Shown: positions 62,738 through 64,000 of the stretch, piece after piece
How the letters are laid out: the number at the start of each line of letters is the position of its first letter
Numbering within the stretch: the first letter of the stretch is position 1
Source of the DNA: Sphingomonas soli NBRC 100801
GTDB lineage: Bacteria > Pseudomonadota > Alphaproteobacteria > Sphingomonadales > Sphingomonadaceae
Length of the DNA: 64,000 nucleotides
Assembly (NCBI RefSeq): GCF_001591025.1
Contig: NZ_BCTZ01000015.1
Span: forward strand, 62,001 to 126,000
Reading direction: 5' to 3'
Program-made: the position numbers and the translations under genes
The notes under the pieces: generated by a model
Seen by the model: the letters and a program-made list of their open reading frames with translations, nothing else
Told to the model about the DNA's origin: nothing
Database searches by the model: none

Positions 62738-63421
62738 TCAAACCGCCTGGGCGTATCGCGTGGGATCGGCGATCCCGGCGTCCTCAAACCCCTTTGCGCG
62801 CAGGCGGCAGCTATCGCACTGGCCGCAATGCAGGCCGCCCGGAGCGGGATCGTAACAAGACCAGCTAAGGCCCGCATCGAGCCCGAGCCGCGCGGCTTCG
62901 CGCACGATATCGGCCTTGCTCATATGCTGGAGCGGCGCCTGGATATGGAAGCGCCGGCCCTCGACACCCGCCTTGGTCGCCACCTCGGCCATATCCTCGA
63001 ACGCCTTGATGAATTCGGGGCGGCAATCGGGATAGCCCGAATAATCCAGCGCATTGACGCCGATATAGATGTCACGCGCGCCCGCCGCTTCGGCCCAGCC
63101 GAGTGCGAGGCTCAGGAAGATGGTGTTGCGCGCGGGCACATAGGTGACCGGGATATCGTCGCCCACCCCCTCTTTCGGCACGTCGATATCGTCCGTGAGC
63201 GCGGATCCGCCAAACGCGCGCAGATCGAGCGGCATCACGACATGGCGTTCGGCGCCCAGCATCGCCGAAATCCGCCGCGCCGCAGCCAGCTCCACCTGAT
63301 GGCGCTGATTATAGTCGATCGAGAGCGCGAGCAGCCGATGGCCGTCCTCCTTCGCGCGCGCGGCGCTCACCATCGAATCGAGTCCGCCGGAAACCAGGGC
63401 GATCGCAACGCTTTGTGTCAT
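62738..63421 (-). CDS. queC: 7-cyano-7-deazaguanine synthase
   Basis: 227 residues from the ATG at 63421. QueC converts CDG to preQ0 with ATP and ammonia. The PP-loop SGGLDS (11-16), [17 protein letters not shown] and the zinc cysteines of [20 protein letters not shown] are intact. With queE it forms the preQ0 unit; queG at 18-19 kb completes the same pathway, while queD, queF, tgt and queA are not in the window. No preQ1 riboswitch was seen in its 161-bp leader. Confidence 0.95.
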   Translation of the reverse strand: MTQSVAIALVSGGLDSMVSAARAKEDGHRLLALSIDYNQRHQVELAAARRISAMLGAERHVVMPLDLRAFGGSALTDDIDVPKEGVGDDIPVTYVPARNTIFLSLALGWAEAAGARDIYIGVNALDYSGYPDCRPEFIKAFEDMAEVATKAGVEGRRFHIQAPLQHMSKADIVREAARLGLDAGLSWSCYDPAPGGLHCGQCDSCRLRAKGFEDAGIADPTRYAQAV

Positions 63422-63466
63422 GAAAGGCTCGCTAGACGGCTTTTGCGCCAAAAACAAAATGGCGAA

Positions 63467-63494
63467 TCAAAACGGGCCGCCCGTAAGCGGCCCA
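63467..63494 (-). terminator. Intrinsic terminator between the DUF3617-like gene and queC
   Basis: On the minus strand, GGGCCGC-TTACGG-GCGGCCC then GTTTT. It separates the gene starting at 63984 from queC. Confidence 0.75.
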
Positions 63495-63582
63495 AGGTTC
63501 AGGGAAAAACCATGCCAGAGAGGAAAGCCCCGGAAAGGGCCACCTTCACCATAGCCCAAGACGCGTGAAGAAAACGTGAAGC

Positions 63583-63984
63583 TCAGCAGTTGCCGGCCCA
63601 ACGTCCTTCATATTGATCCGAGAAGGGTGCCCCGTCGAGCACGCCCTGGGTATCGATGGTGATCAGCCTAGGCGTTTCCAGCGTGATCGTAGTGCGGCCA
63701 TTGCCCCGGCCCGCGCAGGTATAGCGAATGGTCGCCGAGCGTGGGCCGTTGTCCATCAGGACATGCTGGCACTGCGCTGCGCCGTGCTGGATCTGGAGGA
63801 GCTTGGCGGGCTCGGTCAGGCACAGCTTGCGCGCGGAGCCCTCCAGTTCCTTGAGAACCCACTGGCCGGGCTGTATCGCGCGCACAACCACCATCTGATC
63901 GCTGCGCTGCGCGGATGCGCCGCCACCGCCGAACAAGAGCAAGCCGCCGGCAATGGCCGGACGCATCATACGTCTGACACTCAT
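63583..63984 (-). CDS. Exported DUF3617-like protein
   Basis: 133 residues from the ATG at 63984 with GGGAG eight bases upstream. A signal peptide (ending GGASAQ near 26) precedes a small beta-rich domain: PGQWVLKELEG, QCQHVLMDNG, ATIRYTCAGRGNGRTTITLET and APFSDQYEGRWAGNC. The recurring cysteines suggest disulfides in the periplasm. The pattern matches DUF3617-type proteins, whose role is unknown. It is a complete gene close to the right edge. Confidence 0.72.
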   Translation of the reverse strand: MSVRRMMRPAIAGGLLLFGGGGASAQRSDQMVVVRAIQPGQWVLKELEGSARKLCLTEPAKLLQIQHGAAQCQHVLMDNGPRSATIRYTCAGRGNGRTTITLETPRLITIDTQGVLDGAPFSDQYEGRWAGNC

Positions 63985-64000
63985 TTTCCAACTCCCGCCC

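Noticed and set aside
63422..63582. A possible preQ1 riboswitch upstream of queC
   Set aside because: No recognisable preQ1 aptamer; the main structure in the leader is a terminator-type hairpin belonging to the upstream gene.
1..64000. CRISPR array, tRNA or rRNA genes, prophage or IS element
   Set aside because: No regularly spaced direct repeats with unique spacers, no T-loop consensus in a tRNA context, and no transposase, integrase or phage structural genes among the readable proteins.

Overview
The window is about 64 kb of GC-rich chromosomal DNA from an alphaproteobacterium, most likely a sphingomonad (Sphingomonas or a close relative). The basis is inference from gene content and order: crcB, a pseudouridine synthase, a HAD phosphatase and an ATP12 chaperone run together; hisB-H-A-F-E is followed by a HIT gene; petA-petB-petC and a Tad/Cpa pilus cluster are present; and GC-rich intergenic repeats of a kind common in this group recur. 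Nearly all of it is core chromosome with closely packed genes and many 4-nt start/stop overlaps. I see no rRNA, tRNA, prophage, transposase, integrase or CRISPR array.

Layout. 1-5 kb: a lipid kinase fragment, a GH35-type glycosidase, fluoride exporter crcB, an rRNA pseudouridine synthase, a HAD phosphatase and the F1 chaperone ATP12. 5-10 kb: gmk, fumC, a sulfotransferase-like/class IV aminotransferase-like pair and the ClpXP adaptor sspB. 10-16 kb: histidine genes hisB-H-A-F-E with a YciI gene and a tiny membrane protein inserted, then a HIT protein and an amino acid permease. 16-26 kb: adenosine kinase, a CysZ-like protein, queG, an ABC exporter, a CYP153-like P450, msrB, a CHAP amidase, an FAD oxidoreductase and a hydrolase. 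26-33 kb: Tad pilus genes cpaA-B-C-D-E-tadB-tadC, with no cpaF ATPase and no flp pilin. 33-34 kb: two adjacent unknown paralogues. 34-41 kb: ppdK, glyS, glyQ. 41-48 kb: a Fur-box TonB receptor, a TraB-like lipoprotein, rplY, pth, a TbpB-like lipoprotein and ychF. 48-53 kb: a globin-coupled diguanylate cyclase, a CueR-like regulator divergent from a Met/His-rich envelope protein, an NPP-type phosphodiesterase and a MaoC protein. 53-57 kb: the cytochrome bc1 operon, then trmL and hemF. 57-64 kb: a GNAT enzyme, two polytopic membrane proteins, lipB, small exported proteins, and queE-queC.

Functional links. Histidine synthesis, respiration (fumC, petABC, hemF, ATP12), queuosine (queC, queE, queG), glycine-tRNA charging and metal handling (Fur-box receptor, CueR-like regulator) are the main themes. 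The observations most worth a second look are in-frame repeat insertions in the essential gene glyS, a class IV aminotransferase that has lost its PLP lysine and is translationally coupled to a sulfotransferase-like protein, the paralogue pair behind the pilus genes (one with a 29-histidine tail), and a probably leaderless metal-responsive transcript.
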